Positions 11,774-20,903 are shown, counted from the stretch's first letter. The stretch is DNA of 64,000 bases from Actinomycetes bacterium (GCA_016861045.1 BOKP01000004.1:248001-312000); one strand, 5' to 3'. The notes: a model not told the origin generated them from the letters alone. Numbers and translations are program-made.

Positions 11774-12796
11774 CTACTCGGCCGCCGGCTCCTCGTCGGG
11801 ATCGACGTCAGCGCGGCGGCTGCGGCCGATCGGGAGGCCGGCCGTCGTGCGGGCGCGGTCGCTGAGATGGGCGCGGCGGCGGCGCATGTAGATGCGGCGC
11901 TGGAGCAGCAGCGTGACCAGCCCGGCGGCCATGATCGAGGCCAGGTTGAGGCCGAGCTGGATCGTCGCGCCCCGGGCCGTGGACCAGTCGGCGTAGGCGG
12001 CCGCGACCCCGATGTTCGATGCGGCCGGGACCGTGGCGACCGAGATCAGGACGCCGACGAGGGCGCTCGACTTGGCGGTCGTCAGGCTCAGCATCCCGAC
12101 GACGCCGGCGATGAGCGCGACGTAGACCGAGAAGATGTCGGGGTTGGAGATGAAGCGGACGAGCGTGTGCGAGTCGAAGTCGATCGTGCTCGGGATCTGG
12201 TCGATCTCGCGCAGCAGGATCGTCATCGCGCAGGTGGCCAGGGTGCCGATCAGGAAGCCGTAGAAGAGCGCCGCGGCGGAGCGGCGCGCCAGTCGCTCGC
12301 TGCGGTTGACGAGCGCCACGCAGATCCCCGCGATCGGCCCGAAGTCGGGCCCGACGACCATCGCCCCGACGATCAGGATCGGTTGGTTGAAGTAGATGCC
12401 GACGGCCGCGATCAGCATCGAGGCGACCATGAAGACGATGTAGCTCTGCGAGAGCTCGACGTTCTCCGACGTTCGCGAGGAGACGTTCTCCCAGACGACC
12501 GGGTCGGTGGCGAAGTCGTCGCGGCGACGCCGGAAGGCGTTCGAGCTCAGGGCCGAGATCTCGGAGTCGATCTCCTCGATCGCGATCGAGCCGTCGACGT
12601 CGACGTCGAGCTCGCGCAGGTCGGCGACGACGAGGCTGACGTCGGCGCGGGCGACGTCGCAGAGGACGAGGTCGCCGTCGGGCTTCGTCGCGACGTTCTC
12701 GAGGTGGACGATGTTGAAGGCCGAGTCGCTGCCGGTGAGCAGCTCGACGACGTGGCGGCACTCGGCGTGCGGGGCGACGATCCGCAGATGGACCAC
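11774..12796 (-). CDS. DUF389 family integral membrane protein
   Basis: A ~340-residue inner-membrane protein of unknown function in the DUF389 (TIGR00341-like) family. A soluble N-terminal domain of ~140 residues (HLRIVAPHAECRHVVELL) is followed by about six hydrophobic helices, beginning FMVASMLIAAVGIYF and PILIVGAMVVGPDFGPIAG, the family hallmark. I choose the GTG at 12796; the longer track ORF crosses into the intergenic region shared with ftsE. The C-terminus is Arg-rich and cytoplasmic. It is divergent from ftsE. Transport of a small solute has been suggested for relatives but is unproven. Confidence 0.82.
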   Translation of the reverse strand: MVHLRIVAPHAECRHVVELLTGSDSAFNIVHLENVATKPDGDLVLCDVARADVSLVVADLRELDVDVDGSIAIEEIDSEISALSSNAFRRRRDDFATDPVVWENVSSRTSENVELSQSYIVFMVASMLIAAVGIYFNQPILIVGAMVVGPDFGPIAGICVALVNRSERLARRSAAALFYGFLIGTLATCAMTILLREIDQIPSTIDFDSHTLVRFISNPDIFSVYVALIAGVVGMLSLTTAKSSALVGVLISVATVPAASNIGVAAAYADWSTARGATIQLGLNLASIMAAGLVTLLLQRRIYMRRRRAHLSDRARTTAGLPIGRSRRADVDPDEEPAAE

Positions 12797-12857
12797 GGCG
12801 GAGATCGTAGGGGCCGGCCGGGTCGCGTCGGGCGCACGAGCGAACCGTGTGCGCATT

Positions 12858-12873
12858 ATGAGCGTTCGCTTAT
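12858..12873. promoter_or_regulatory. Near-palindromic operator-like site between DUF389 and ftsE genes
   Basis: ATGAGCGTTCGCTTAT is an almost perfect inverted repeat (AGCG/CGCT core) in the 170-bp divergent intergenic region. It overlaps a CATAAT -10-like box on the minus strand (12854-12859), as expected for a repressor site on the DUF389 gene. The binding protein is unknown. Confidence 0.3.
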
Positions 12874-12966
12874 CATTCGTCCCCCTAACGACGCGCCTTG
12901 CAGGGCTCCGCCCACCGGGCCCGGCCGGAGGAACGTTCCCGGCGCCGACGAAGGAGGCTTCCGACA

Positions 12967-13818
12967 ATGGCCAGAGCACGCACACGCAGCCGCCTGCGGG
13001 CACGTCGCTCGCGGATGCCCGGGTCTCACCCGCGGCGGCGGCGCCCTCCGATCGTCGAGCTTCGCGACGCCACCGTCGTCTACCCCGGCGGCCACGTCGG
13101 GCTCGAGCGCGTCTCGATCTCGATCGACCGCGGCGAGTTCGTCTTCCTCGTCGGCCCGACCGGGTGCGGCAAGTCGACGTTCATCAAGCTGCTGCTCCGT
13201 GACCTCGAGCCGGCAAGCGGCACGGTCCGGGTCGCCGGCAAGGACATCAACGAGATGCCGCGGTCGAAGGTGCCGCTGCTGCGGCGCCGGATCGGCACCG
13301 TCTTCCAGGATTTCAAGCTGCTCCCGAACCGGACCGTCTACGACAACGTCGCCTACGCCCTGCAGGTGATCGGGACGCCGCGCTCGGAGATCAAGCGCCA
13401 GGTGCCCGAGATCCTCCGCATGGTCGGGCTCGGCGCGAAGATCCACAACTACCCCGACGAGCTCTCCGGCGGCGAGCAGCAGCGCGTCTCGGTCGCGCGC
13501 GCGTTCGTCAGCCACCCGCCGCTGCTGTTGGCCGACGAGCCGACCGGCAACCTCGATCCCGAGACCTCGATCGGGATCATGCAGCTCCTCTACCGGATCA
13601 ACCGGACCGGGACGACCGTCGTCGTCGTCACCCACGACCGCGAGATGGTCGACAAGATGCGCCGTCGGGTGATCCAGCTCCATGACGGCCGCGTCATCCG
13701 CGACCAGGCCGCGGGCATGTACGCGACCGACGAGGACACGTCCGAGTTCGGCGCCCGCGTCCGCAGCGAGATGGGGGTCGCCGAGCCCGACGACGAGGGC
13801 GGCGGGGCGCTGCTGTGA
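12967..13818 (+). CDS. ftsE: Cell division ABC ATPase FtsE
   Basis: FtsE pairs with FtsX at the septum and drives peptidoglycan hydrolase activation. The 283-residue protein has Walker [11 protein letters not shown] near residue 65, the Q-loop in [16 protein letters not shown], the signature [13 protein letters not shown] and Walker [13 protein letters not shown]. The ATG at 12967 follows an excellent AAGGAGG site, so the track start at 12898 is too early. Residues 1-28 form an Arg-rich extension not found in typical FtsE. A further ~40 residues follow the ATPase core. The stop overlaps the ftsX start as GTGA. It is the first gene of the ftsEX-S41-RNB-smpB operon. Confidence 0.95.
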   Translation: MARARTRSRLRARRSRMPGSHPRRRRPPIVELRDATVVYPGGHVGLERVSISIDRGEFVFLVGPTGCGKSTFIKLLLRDLEPASGTVRVAGKDINEMPRSKVPLLRRRIGTVFQDFKLLPNRTVYDNVAYALQVIGTPRSEIKRQVPEILRMVGLGAKIHNYPDELSGGEQQRVSVARAFVSHPPLLLADEPTGNLDPETSIGIMQLLYRINRTGTTVVVVTHDREMVDKMRRRVIQLHDGRVIRDQAAGMYATDEDTSEFGARVRSEMGVAEPDDEGGGALL

Positions 13819-14714
13819 GGCGGCTCCCGTTCTTTCTCGGCGAGGCCTATCGGGCGCTGCGCCGCAATGCCGCCCCGTCGCTGGCGGCGATCGTGACGAT
13901 CGCGGTGACCGTGCTGCTCGTCGGCGTCCTCGTTCCGGTCCTCGACGCGAGCGGGTCGAAGACCGAGGACGTCCGCTCCCAGCTCGAGCTCAAGGTCTTC
14001 CTCTTCGATGACGCCAGCAAGCAGGAGATCGCCAACCTCGAGGACCGGATCGGCCGCATCCCGCACGTCGAGAGGGTCGAGTACGTCTCGCCCGCGGCCG
14101 CCCTGAAGATCCTCGAGGAGGACCTCGAGGACAGGAGCCTGCTCGACGAGCTCAACAGCAACCCGCTGCCGCCCGCCTTCAACGTCAAGGCCGACGATCC
14201 CGACAACCTCGAGTCGGTGCAGACGGCGCTCTCGCCGCCGAGCTCGGCCGGCAAGCCGCAGCCGATCAGCCCGGCCATCGACGAGATCGTGACCGGCGAG
14301 CAGACGACGCAGATCCGTGAGGTGACCGGCGCCGTCAAGATCCTGCTCGCGGTGATCGCCGTGCTGCTCGCGGTCGCCTCGCTGTTCCTCGTCGGCAACA
14401 CGATCCGGCTCTCGATCTACGCCCGCCGCCGCGAGGTCGAGGTGATGCAGCTCGTCGGCGCCACGAACTGGTTCATCCGCTGGCCGTTCGTCATCGAGGG
14501 CCTCGTCGTCGGGCTGTTCGGCGCGCTGATCGCGGTCGGCATACTGTTCCTCGGCAAGGTGACCATCGTCGATCCGCTGTCCGATAACTTCGCTCTGGTC
14601 GAGAACCTCAACACGATCTCCTTCGCGCCCCTCGTCGCCGCGCTCGTGGCCGGCGCGATGGTGGTCGCGGCGCTTGGCAGCGGCGTGACGCTGCGCCGCT
14701 TCCTCCGCATTTGA
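13815..14714 (+). CDS. ftsX: Cell division permease FtsX
   Basis: A 299-residue membrane partner of FtsE. A first transmembrane helix (AIVTIAVTVLLVGVLVPVLD) is followed by a ~130-residue extracellular domain, which in relatives recruits a hydrolase or its activator. Three more helices follow (ILLAVIAVLLAVASLFLVGN and two at the C-terminus). The motif RREVEVMQLVGATNWFIR is typical of FtsX. GTG start overlapping ftsE; its stop overlaps the TTG start of the S41 protease gene. The tight coupling with a secreted protease suggests that the protease acts in the same envelope process, which is an inference. Confidence 0.94.
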   Translation: MRRLPFFLGEAYRALRRNAAPSLAAIVTIAVTVLLVGVLVPVLDASGSKTEDVRSQLELKVFLFDDASKQEIANLEDRIGRIPHVERVEYVSPAAALKILEEDLEDRSLLDELNSNPLPPAFNVKADDPDNLESVQTALSPPSSAGKPQPISPAIDEIVTGEQTTQIREVTGAVKILLAVIAVLLAVASLFLVGNTIRLSIYARRREVEVMQLVGATNWFIRWPFVIEGLVVGLFGALIAVGILFLGKVTIVDPLSDNFALVENLNTISFAPLVAALVAGAMVVAALGSGVTLRRFLRI

Positions 14715-15895
14715 GCCGCGGCGACGGCCGCCGGCGCGGCTTCGCCCCCGGGCTGCTCGCCGGGGCGGCGATCGCCGTCGCCCTGCTCGCCTTCGTCGGC
14801 CCGCTCCGGGACCTCCTCCCGGAGCGGGACCTCTCACGCGCGGCGGAGGCGCAGCGGGTGATCGAGGAGAGCTACTTCCGGCCGACCGGCTCCGAGGAGC
14901 TCGAGAACGCCTCGATCGAGGGCATGGTCCAGCGGATCAGCAAGGCCAACGACGATCGGTTCTCGCACTACTTCGACCCGGCGGCATACAAGCGGTTCCT
15001 GGCCGCCTCCTCGGGTGAGTTCTCGGGGATCGGGGTGACCGTGGCCGAGACGCCTCGCGGCCTCCGCGTCGCTCAGGTGTTCCCGGGCGCGCCGGCCCGG
15101 GAGGCCCGGATCGGCCCCGGCGACCTGATCGTCGGCGTCGACGGCGAGTCGCTCGCCGGCGTCTCCGCCGATGCCGCCGCGGCGCGGATCAAGGGCCCCG
15201 CGGGCACGACCGTCGAGCTGACGGTGGTCGACGGCCGCGGCGGCGAGCGCCGCCGGGTCGAGGTCGAGCGCGCCAAGGTGGAGATCCCGGCGGTGACCGG
15301 CAGGATCGAGCGGCGGGGCGCCCGCAGGATCGCCTACGTGCGGCTCGCCGGCTTCACCAAGGGCGCCCACGGCGAGCTCCGGGACGAGATCGAGAAGCTC
15401 GACGGCAGGGGCGCCGACGGCCTCGTCCTCGATCTGCGCGGCAACGGCGGGGGGCTGGTCGACGAAGCCGTCCTCGTGCAGTCGATCTTCCAGGAGGAGG
15501 GGCCGGTCCTGACGATCGACGGGCGCGCCCGCGACGAGCGGACCTTCGAGGTCACCGGCGACCCGCTCGAGGGGATCGGCCCGATCGCGGTCCTGGTCGA
15601 CGGCGACACCGCCTCGGCGTCGGAGATCGTCACCGCGGCGCTGAAGGAGAACGGCCTCGCGACGGTTATCGGGACGAGGACCTACGGCAAGGGCGTGTTC
15701 CAGGAGGTGATCCCGCTGGAGGCGGGAGGCGCCCTCGACCTGACGGTGGGCGAGTACCTGACCGCGGACGGCAGCTCGATCCTCGGCAAGGGGGTCGTTC
15801 CCGACATCCGCATCGAGGACGGCGATCCGAGCGGCGGTGACGAGGTCCTCGACGCCGGCCTGCGCCGCGTCGCCTCCGAGCTGCGGGCGCGGTGA
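14711..15895 (+). CDS. S41 family C-terminal processing protease with PDZ domain
   Basis: A 394-residue CtpA-type serine protease, probably anchored outside the membrane. An uncleaved signal or anchor helix (GLLAGAAIAVALLAFVGPL) follows a short Arg-rich head. A PDZ domain (GIGVTVAETPRGLRVAQV) spans about residues 95-180. The S41 catalytic core has the nucleophile Ser in GDTASASEIV near residue 302 and the catalytic Lys in RTYGKGVFQEV near residue 326. The start is TTG within TTGA, fully coupled to ftsX. In other bacteria Ctp enzymes trim cell-wall hydrolases, consistent with an operon led by ftsEX. All active-site residues are intact. Confidence 0.92.
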   Translation: MSRGDGRRRGFAPGLLAGAAIAVALLAFVGPLRDLLPERDLSRAAEAQRVIEESYFRPTGSEELENASIEGMVQRISKANDDRFSHYFDPAAYKRFLAASSGEFSGIGVTVAETPRGLRVAQVFPGAPAREARIGPGDLIVGVDGESLAGVSADAAAARIKGPAGTTVELTVVDGRGGERRRVEVERAKVEIPAVTGRIERRGARRIAYVRLAGFTKGAHGELRDEIEKLDGRGADGLVLDLRGNGGGLVDEAVLVQSIFQEEGPVLTIDGRARDERTFEVTGDPLEGIGPIAVLVDGDTASASEIVTAALKENGLATVIGTRTYGKGVFQEVIPLEAGGALDLTVGEYLTADGSSILGKGVVPDIRIEDGDPSGGDEVLDAGLRRVASELRAR

Positions 15896-17700
15896 TGACG
15901 CACGAGGTCGAGCCCGGGCGCCCGCGGGCGCTCGTCGTCTCCCGTCGCGGGCGCTTCCGGGTCGGTGAGCCGCTGTTCGAGCGCGGGCCGCAGGTGAGCC
16001 TCGCCCGCGGGCGCGTCGACGTCGGCCCCGGAGGGATCGCGCTCTGCCGGATCGACCGGCGCGGCGGGCAGCCGATCGCCGACCTCGGGCGCGCCGATCG
16101 CGCGCGCGACGTCGTCGCGGCGCTGCTCGCCGACCGCGGCCTGCGCCCGACCTTTCGCGACCGCCACGAGCGGGAGGCGCGCGACGTCGTCGCCCGGCTC
16201 GAACGGGACGCGGGGCCGCGGCGCGACCTGACCGCGGAGCCGACCTTCACCGTCGACCCGGCGAGCGCCCGCGACTTCGACGACGCGGTCTCGGCCCGCG
16301 CCGAGGGCGACGGCTTCCGGGTCTGGGTCCACATCGCCGACGTCGCCGCCCACGTCAAGCCCGAGAGCGGTCTCGACCGCGAGGCGCTCTCGCGTGGCAA
16401 CTCGACCTATGCTCCGGGCACCGTCAGCCCGATGCTGCCCGCGGCGCTGAGCAGCGACGCGTGCAGCCTCAACCCCGGGGTCGAGCGGCTCGCGGTCACC
16501 GCCGAGATCGAGCTCGCCGGGTCCGGTGAGCCCGTCGCGTCGTCCTTCTACCGCTCGCGGATCCGCTCCGACGCGCGCCTCGACTACGACCGTCTCGACC
16601 GCGTCTTCGCCGGTGCCGAGCCGGCTCCGGAGCCGGTTGCCGCCGCGATCGCCGCCGTGCGCAGGGCGACCGCGGCCATCGCGGGCGCCAGGCTCGGGGA
16701 GGGCTTGGCCGTCAGCAGCGCCGAGCCCGAGTTCACCTTCACGCCGTCCGGCGACGTCGAGGGCGCCCACGCGCTCGTCCAGACCGAGGCCCACCGGTTG
16801 ATCGAGAGGCTGATGATCCTGACCAACGAGCTCGTCGCGCGGTTGCTCGAGCGCAGGCGCGTGCCGACGCTCTACCGGGTCCACGAGCAGCCCGATCCGG
16901 CCCGGGTGCGTCTGCTGATCGACCAGCTCGCGGCGCTCGACGTCCCGACGCCGGCGCTGGCGAAGACCGCGGGGCCGGCCGAGGCGGGCGCGGCCGCGGT
17001 CGAGGCGAGCCGGCTCGTCGCCGCCGAGGCGGAGCGGCGCGGCCATGGCGCAGCCAGCCTCTCGTCGCTCGTCCTGCGAGCGCTCAAGCAGGCCCGCTAC
17101 AGCGAGGTCAACCTCGGCCACGCCGGCCTCGGCAGCGTCGCCTACGCGCACTTCACCTCCCCGATCCGCCGCTACCCGGACCTGATCGCCCACCGGGGGC
17201 TGCTCGCGGCGATCGGCGGCGGCGAGCAGCCGCCGGGCGCGCACGAGGCGGCCGGCGCTGCCGTCCACTGCTCCGACACCGAGCGGGACTCGATGCGGAT
17301 CGAGCGCGACGGGGACGACATCTGCGCCGCCTTCCTGCTCCGGCGCGAGCTCTTCGAGCGCGGCCCGGAGGCGAGGTTCGCGGGCGAGGTCTCCGGGGTG
17401 ATCCCCGCGGGTGCTTTCATCCGCTTCGGTGGCGAGCGCGCGGACGTCTACGAGGGTTTCCTGCCGGCCCGGCGGATGCCGGGCGACCGCTTCGAGATCA
17501 ACGAGGTCGAGTCGGCCTTGATCGGGATCCGGACGGGTCGCAGGGTCGGGATCGGCGACGCGGTCGAGGTCGCTGTCGACGCCGTCGAGCCGGCCCGGGG
17601 GCGGGTCGACCTCAGCGTGGACCGCGATGGCGACCGCGACGGGCGTCCGAGCCGGCGCCCCCCGGGACGGGGGCGGCAGGCGGGACGGGGGCGGCGATGA
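15892..17700 (+). CDS. RNB-domain exoribonuclease (RNase II/R family)
   Basis: A 602-residue 3'-5' exoribonuclease. The N-terminal ~115 residues form a short region in place of the usual tandem cold-shock domains. The RNB catalytic domain starts with FTVDPASARDFDDAVSA, whose Asp residues bind the metal, and continues through HIADVAAHV and YAHFTSPIRRYPDLIAHR. A C-terminal S1 domain (GVIPAGAFIRFGG) is followed by an Arg/Gly-rich tail. RNase R works with tmRNA-SmpB to degrade nonstop mRNA, so its overlap with smpB makes functional sense. It is shorter than E. coli RNase R (813 residues). Start GTG at 15892 or ATG at 15895 cannot be told apart. Confidence 0.9.
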   Translation: MMTHEVEPGRPRALVVSRRGRFRVGEPLFERGPQVSLARGRVDVGPGGIALCRIDRRGGQPIADLGRADRARDVVAALLADRGLRPTFRDRHEREARDVVARLERDAGPRRDLTAEPTFTVDPASARDFDDAVSARAEGDGFRVWVHIADVAAHVKPESGLDREALSRGNSTYAPGTVSPMLPAALSSDACSLNPGVERLAVTAEIELAGSGEPVASSFYRSRIRSDARLDYDRLDRVFAGAEPAPEPVAAAIAAVRRATAAIAGARLGEGLAVSSAEPEFTFTPSGDVEGAHALVQTEAHRLIERLMILTNELVARLLERRRVPTLYRVHEQPDPARVRLLIDQLAALDVPTPALAKTAGPAEAGAAAVEASRLVAAEAERRGHGAASLSSLVLRALKQARYSEVNLGHAGLGSVAYAHFTSPIRRYPDLIAHRGLLAAIGGGEQPPGAHEAAGAAVHCSDTERDSMRIERDGDDICAAFLLRRELFERGPEARFAGEVSGVIPAGAFIRFGGERADVYEGFLPARRMPGDRFEINEVESALIGIRTGRRVGIGDAVEVAVDAVEPARGRVDLSVDRDGDRDGRPSRRPPGRGRQAGRGRR

Positions 17701-18155
17701 GCGACCGCGGGCCGGACGTGGCCACCAACCGGGCCGCCCGGCACGCCTACGAGATCGTCGAGACGTTCGAGGCCGGCATCGCCCTGACGGGCACGGAGGT
17801 CAAGTCGCTGCGGGACGGCAAGGCCCGCCTGCAGGACTCCTACGCGGCGATCGAGGAGGGGGAGCTGCAGCTCCGGGGCGCCTACATCCCGCCCTACCCG
17901 CCGGCCCGCGACAACCATGATCCCGAACGCCCGCGGAAGCTGCTCATGCACCGCTGGGAGATCGAGCGCCTGATCGGTCGCATGCAGCGCAAGGGCCTGA
18001 CGCTGATCCCGACCCGGATCTACTTCAAGGGCAGGCGCGCCAAGGTGGAGCTGGCGCTGGCGCGGGGCAGGCAGCAGCGGGACAAGCGCCGCCAGATCCG
18101 CGATCGCGACGTTGCGCGGGACATCGAGCGCGAGATCAAGCATCGCAACCGCTGA
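17697..18155 (+). CDS. smpB: tmRNA-binding protein SmpB
   Basis: A 152-residue SmpB, which binds tmRNA and guides it into stalled ribosomes for trans-translation. Family marks are NRAARHAYEIVETFEAGIAL, the tRNA-domain-binding strand LTGTEVKSLRDGKARLQDSY, and PYPPARDNHDPERPRKLL. The basic C-terminal tail (KRRQIRDRDVARDIEREI) is the helix that reads the empty mRNA channel. ATGA overlap with the RNB gene. The tmRNA gene itself is 3 kb downstream. A 10-bp hairpin over the stop codon closes the operon. Confidence 0.97.
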   Translation: MSDRGPDVATNRAARHAYEIVETFEAGIALTGTEVKSLRDGKARLQDSYAAIEEGELQLRGAYIPPYPPARDNHDPERPRKLLMHRWEIERLIGRMQRKGLTLIPTRIYFKGRRAKVELALARGRQQRDKRRQIRDRDVARDIEREIKHRNR

Positions 18156-18172
18156 ACGCCCCCGTTCAGCGG
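18149..18172 (+). terminator. Hairpin terminator at the smpB stop codon
   Basis: CCGCTGAACG and CGTTCAGCGG are perfect 10-bp complementary arms around a CCCC loop. The 5' arm contains the smpB TGA. No T-run follows, which is normal for terminators in high-GC actinobacteria; the end of the ftsE-smpB operon is the natural place for it. Confidence 0.6.
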
Positions 18173-18295
18173 CCCGCGACGGCCCTTCGCGATCGGCTCC
18201 GCCCTTGCTTGAATGTGCCGAGATGGCCGATCCGGCGAGCTCGCGCGCGACCGATCGTGTGGAATCGGCCACCTAGTCAGGACGGAGGAGGACGA

Positions 18296-20317
18296 GTGAA
18301 CGAGCAGGACCAACAGCAAGCGCCGGCCGATCCGCAGCCCGGGGCCCCGCAGCCGCCCGCTCAGGGTGCCCCCCCGCCGGCGGGCCCGGCCGCTCCTCCG
18401 CCCGCGAGCGCCCCGCCGCCGGGCACCCCGCCGCCGGTGCAGCCGCAGGCGGCCCCGCCGCCCGCGCCGCCGGGCGAGAGCCCCCGCGACCGCAAGCGGC
18501 GGGAGCGTCAGGAGAAGCAGCGTGAGCGGCAGGCGCTCCGCCTCCGCAAGCAGGCCGAGCGGGAGGAGAAGAAGCGCCTGCGGGCGGAGCAGCGCGAGGC
18601 GCGCCGCCGCGGTGGCGCTCCCCCGCCCGCTCCCGTCGCCGAGCAACCGCCGGCGACGCCCGCGGCCGAGGCGTCGGGAGTCGCCACGCCGGCCGCCGCC
18701 GCCCAGGTAGGGGGAGCGGCACCGGCGCCGCAGGCCCCCGGGGCGCCGTCAGGCCCGGTCGATCGCAGGGCTCGGCGGGAGCAGCGGAAGCATGAGCGTG
18801 AGGCGAAGAAGGCGGCGGCGCGGGCGGAGCGCGACCGCGCCCGCGAAGCCCGCCGCCGGGCGATCGCCGAGAAGAAGGCGGCGCGGGCCGCGGCCAAGGG
18901 CCGGCCGGCCCCACCCCAGGCCCCACCGGCTCCCCCCGCGTGGACACCGCAGGCCGAACCTGGTTCCGATCCCAAGCTCGCGCTCGGCGCCGCCGCCGCG
19001 GCGGCGGCGGGTGCCGGCGCGGCCGCAGCCGCTTCCCGTGGCGGGGGGGCCGGCGAAGCCCAGGCCCCGCCGCCGCCCCCGGCCGCCGGGCCGCCCCCGC
19101 CGCCGCCGGCCGCCGGCGAGCCCCCGGCCGCCGGGCCGCCCCCGCCGCCGCCGGCCGCCGGCGAGTCCCCCGCCGCCGCCCAGGCCCCGGGCGGGCCGCC
19201 TCCGCCGCAGGTGCCGCCTCCGCCGCCCGGCGTGGCTCCCGCCGCGCCTCCGCCCGCCGAGCGGGTCGAGGCCGCCGAGCGGCGCGAGGAGGAGGCTTCG
19301 GTCCGGGCGGCCGCCGAGCGGGCGTCCGCGGAGGCCGACCGCGACATCCGCGAGGTCGAGGCGATCGGGATGGAGGCGGAAGGGCGGGCAGCCGACGCGG
19401 AGATGGCCGCCGCCGCGCGCGAGCGCGAGGCCGCGGCGGCCGCGGATCCGTTCGCGGAGGAGCTGCGCGTGGCCGATCAGCTGATCGACCGCCGCCGGCA
19501 GCGGGACCGCGAGCTCGTCGAGGAGCTGGACGCGACCGAGCGCCAGATCGGCGAGCGGCGCGAGCAGACCGAGCGGGCGATCGAGGAGGCCCAGGCCCGG
19601 CTCGACAAGATCGAGGCACAGGCCGGCGAGGCGGAGCTGCGGGCCGAGCGCGCGGAGAAGCTGGCCGCGCTGCGCAGCCAGGAGGCCGACCGCGAGCGCC
19701 GGCTGCACGACATGCTGGCGCGGATCAACGAGGCCGAGGAGCGCGCTCGGCAGGCCGAGGCTCGTGCGCGCGACGTCGTCGCCGGCGTCGCCGAGCCGTC
19801 CCCGTCGGGGAGCGCTCCGACGCCGTCGGTGCCGGTACCGCCCGCGCAGGAGCCCGCGCCGCCACCCGAGCCGACGCCGCCGCCGGCCGAGCCCCCGGCG
19901 CCGCCGCCCGCCGTCCGCGAGCCCGAGACGCCGCGGGCAGAGCCCGGGTCCACGGCGCCGCCCCCCGGACCCGAGCCCGAGGCGCGCCCCGAGCCGATCG
20001 CGGCCGCCGAGCCGGAGCCGGCCGGAGCCGGTGCGGGGGCTGGCGACTCCGAGCCCCCGGCGGGGCCGGAGGCGGCTGGAGGCTCGATCCGGCTCCCGTC
20101 CCCGTCGGAGATGAGCTCGGTCCAGTTCCTGCCGCTGAACCTGAACGACGCGACGTTCGAGCAGCTCCGCGACATCGGCATGTCGGTGACCCAGACCGGC
20201 CGGGTGCTCGCCCACCGCGAGCGCTCCGGACGGTTCGGGTCGATCGACGAGCTCGAGGACATCCCCGGGTTCCCGCGCGACTTCCTGGACCAGATCAAGA
20301 CCCGCCTGACCGTCTGA
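18296..20317 (+). CDS. Large proline-rich, coiled-coil protein with C-terminal helix-hairpin-helix domain
   Basis: A ~673-residue protein that I do not recognise as a whole. The GTG at 18296 follows GGAGGAGG, so the track start at 18209 is too early. Residues 1-60 are Pro/Ala/Gln-rich. About 60-110 and 160-210 are highly charged Arg/Glu/Lys helices, and about 245-345 is low-complexity Pro/Ala/Gly. About 345-505 is a long Glu/Arg/Ala coiled coil, and another Pro/Glu linker follows. The last ~60 residues form a ComEA-like helix-hairpin-helix repeat (NLNDATFEQLRDIGMS, FGSIDELEDIPGFPRDF), a fold that usually binds DNA non-specifically. No signal peptide is seen, so a cytoplasmic DNA-bridging or scaffolding role is possible but unproven. 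Tandem 87-bp repeats follow the gene. Confidence 0.7.
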   Translation: MNEQDQQQAPADPQPGAPQPPAQGAPPPAGPAAPPPASAPPPGTPPPVQPQAAPPPAPPGESPRDRKRRERQEKQRERQALRLRKQAEREEKKRLRAEQREARRRGGAPPPAPVAEQPPATPAAEASGVATPAAAAQVGGAAPAPQAPGAPSGPVDRRARREQRKHEREAKKAAARAERDRAREARRRAIAEKKAARAAAKGRPAPPQAPPAPPAWTPQAEPGSDPKLALGAAAAAAAGAGAAAAASRGGGAGEAQAPPPPPAAGPPPPPPAAGEPPAAGPPPPPPAAGESPAAAQAPGGPPPPQVPPPPPGVAPAAPPPAERVEAAERREEEASVRAAAERASAEADRDIREVEAIGMEAEGRAADAEMAAAAREREAAAAADPFAEELRVADQLIDRRRQRDRELVEELDATERQIGERREQTERAIEEAQARLDKIEAQAGEAELRAERAEKLAALRSQEADRERRLHDMLARINEAEERARQAEARARDVVAGVAEPSPSGSAPTPSVPVPPAQEPAPPPEPTPPPAEPPAPPPAVREPETPRAEPGSTAPPPGPEPEARPEPIAAAEPEPAGAGAGAGDSEPPAGPEAAGGSIRLPSPSEMSSVQFLPLNLNDATFEQLRDIGMSVTQTGRVLAHRERSGRFGSIDELEDIPGFPRDFLDQIKTRLTV

Positions 20318-20320
20318 CGG

Positions 20321-20513
20321 CCCGAGAGCCCGCGACCCGGCGTCCTCGTCGGCTCACGACCGGAGGTCGCTTCGCCTCCTGCGTCCTGGATTCGCGGGCT
20401 CTCGGGCTCGTCAGAGTCGGCCCTCCGAGCCCGCGACCCGGCGTCCTCGTCGGCTCACGACCGGAGGTCGCTTCGCCTCCTGCGTCCTGGATTCGCGGGC
20501 TCTCGGGCTCGTC
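20321..20513. repeat. Two identical 87-bp direct repeats, each able to form a long hairpin
   Basis: Positions 20326-20412 and 20427-20513 are identical over 87 bp and separated by 14 bp. Each unit runs from GAGCCCGCGACCCGGCG to CTCTCGGGCTCGTC. In the first copy CCCGAGAGCCCGCGA (20321-20335) is the exact inverse of TCGCGGGCTCTCGGG (20391-20405); in the second copy the arms match over 10 bp. A smaller inverted repeat, GGAGG/CCTCC, lies inside each. The units lie between the helix-hairpin-helix gene and a small gene and could act as a double terminator or a REP-like element. Confidence 0.9.
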
Positions 20514-20542
20514 GGCGAGCAGGCGCTGGCAGACTCATCGGC

Positions 20543-20887
20543 GTGGCGAAGCGGAAGCGGAGGAGGCGGCGCGAGCCGGCCGCGACGAGCGAGTACCGGG
20601 ACGAGGAGGGCAACGTGCTGGAGTTGCGGCAGACGCTCAGCCCGGCGACGATCCGCAAGCTCGCCGAGCCGCCGGCGAGCGCGGCCGCCTCGGTCGACGA
20701 CGCCTGGCAGCGTCGCGAGGAGATGCTGTTCGAGCGGCTCGCGGTGCGCTGGGAGGTCGCCGGGCTGCCGATCGACCGGCAGGCGTTGCTCCTCGGCCGC
20801 TACCGGATGGCCTCGCCGCGGGAGCGCCGCTGGGTGCGGGAGGCGATCGCGACGCACGTCGCCCGGTACCTGCCGGAGCTGAGCTGA
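20543..20887 (+). CDS. Small basic hypothetical protein
   Basis: A 114-residue protein starting at GTG. The first ~12 residues are Lys/Arg-rich (AKRKRRRRREP). The remainder is mostly helical with a Trp/Arg-rich end (YRMASPRERRWVREAIATHV). I recognise no family. The coding frame fits the local GC pattern, and the convergent gene starts only 17 bp after its stop. The lack of a strong ribosome-binding site and a CAGACT box about 10 nt upstream suggest a leaderless message. Confidence 0.55.
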   Translation: MAKRKRRRRREPAATSEYRDEEGNVLELRQTLSPATIRKLAEPPASAAASVDDAWQRREEMLFERLAVRWEVAGLPIDRQALLLGRYRMASPRERRWVREAIATHVARYLPELS

Positions 20888-20903
20888 GCGGTGCCGGGCC
20901 GCG

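Noticed and set aside
20326-20513. Direct repeats as a CRISPR array
   Set aside because: Only two 87-bp units with a 14-bp gap; length and spacing do not fit CRISPR, and no cas gene is present.
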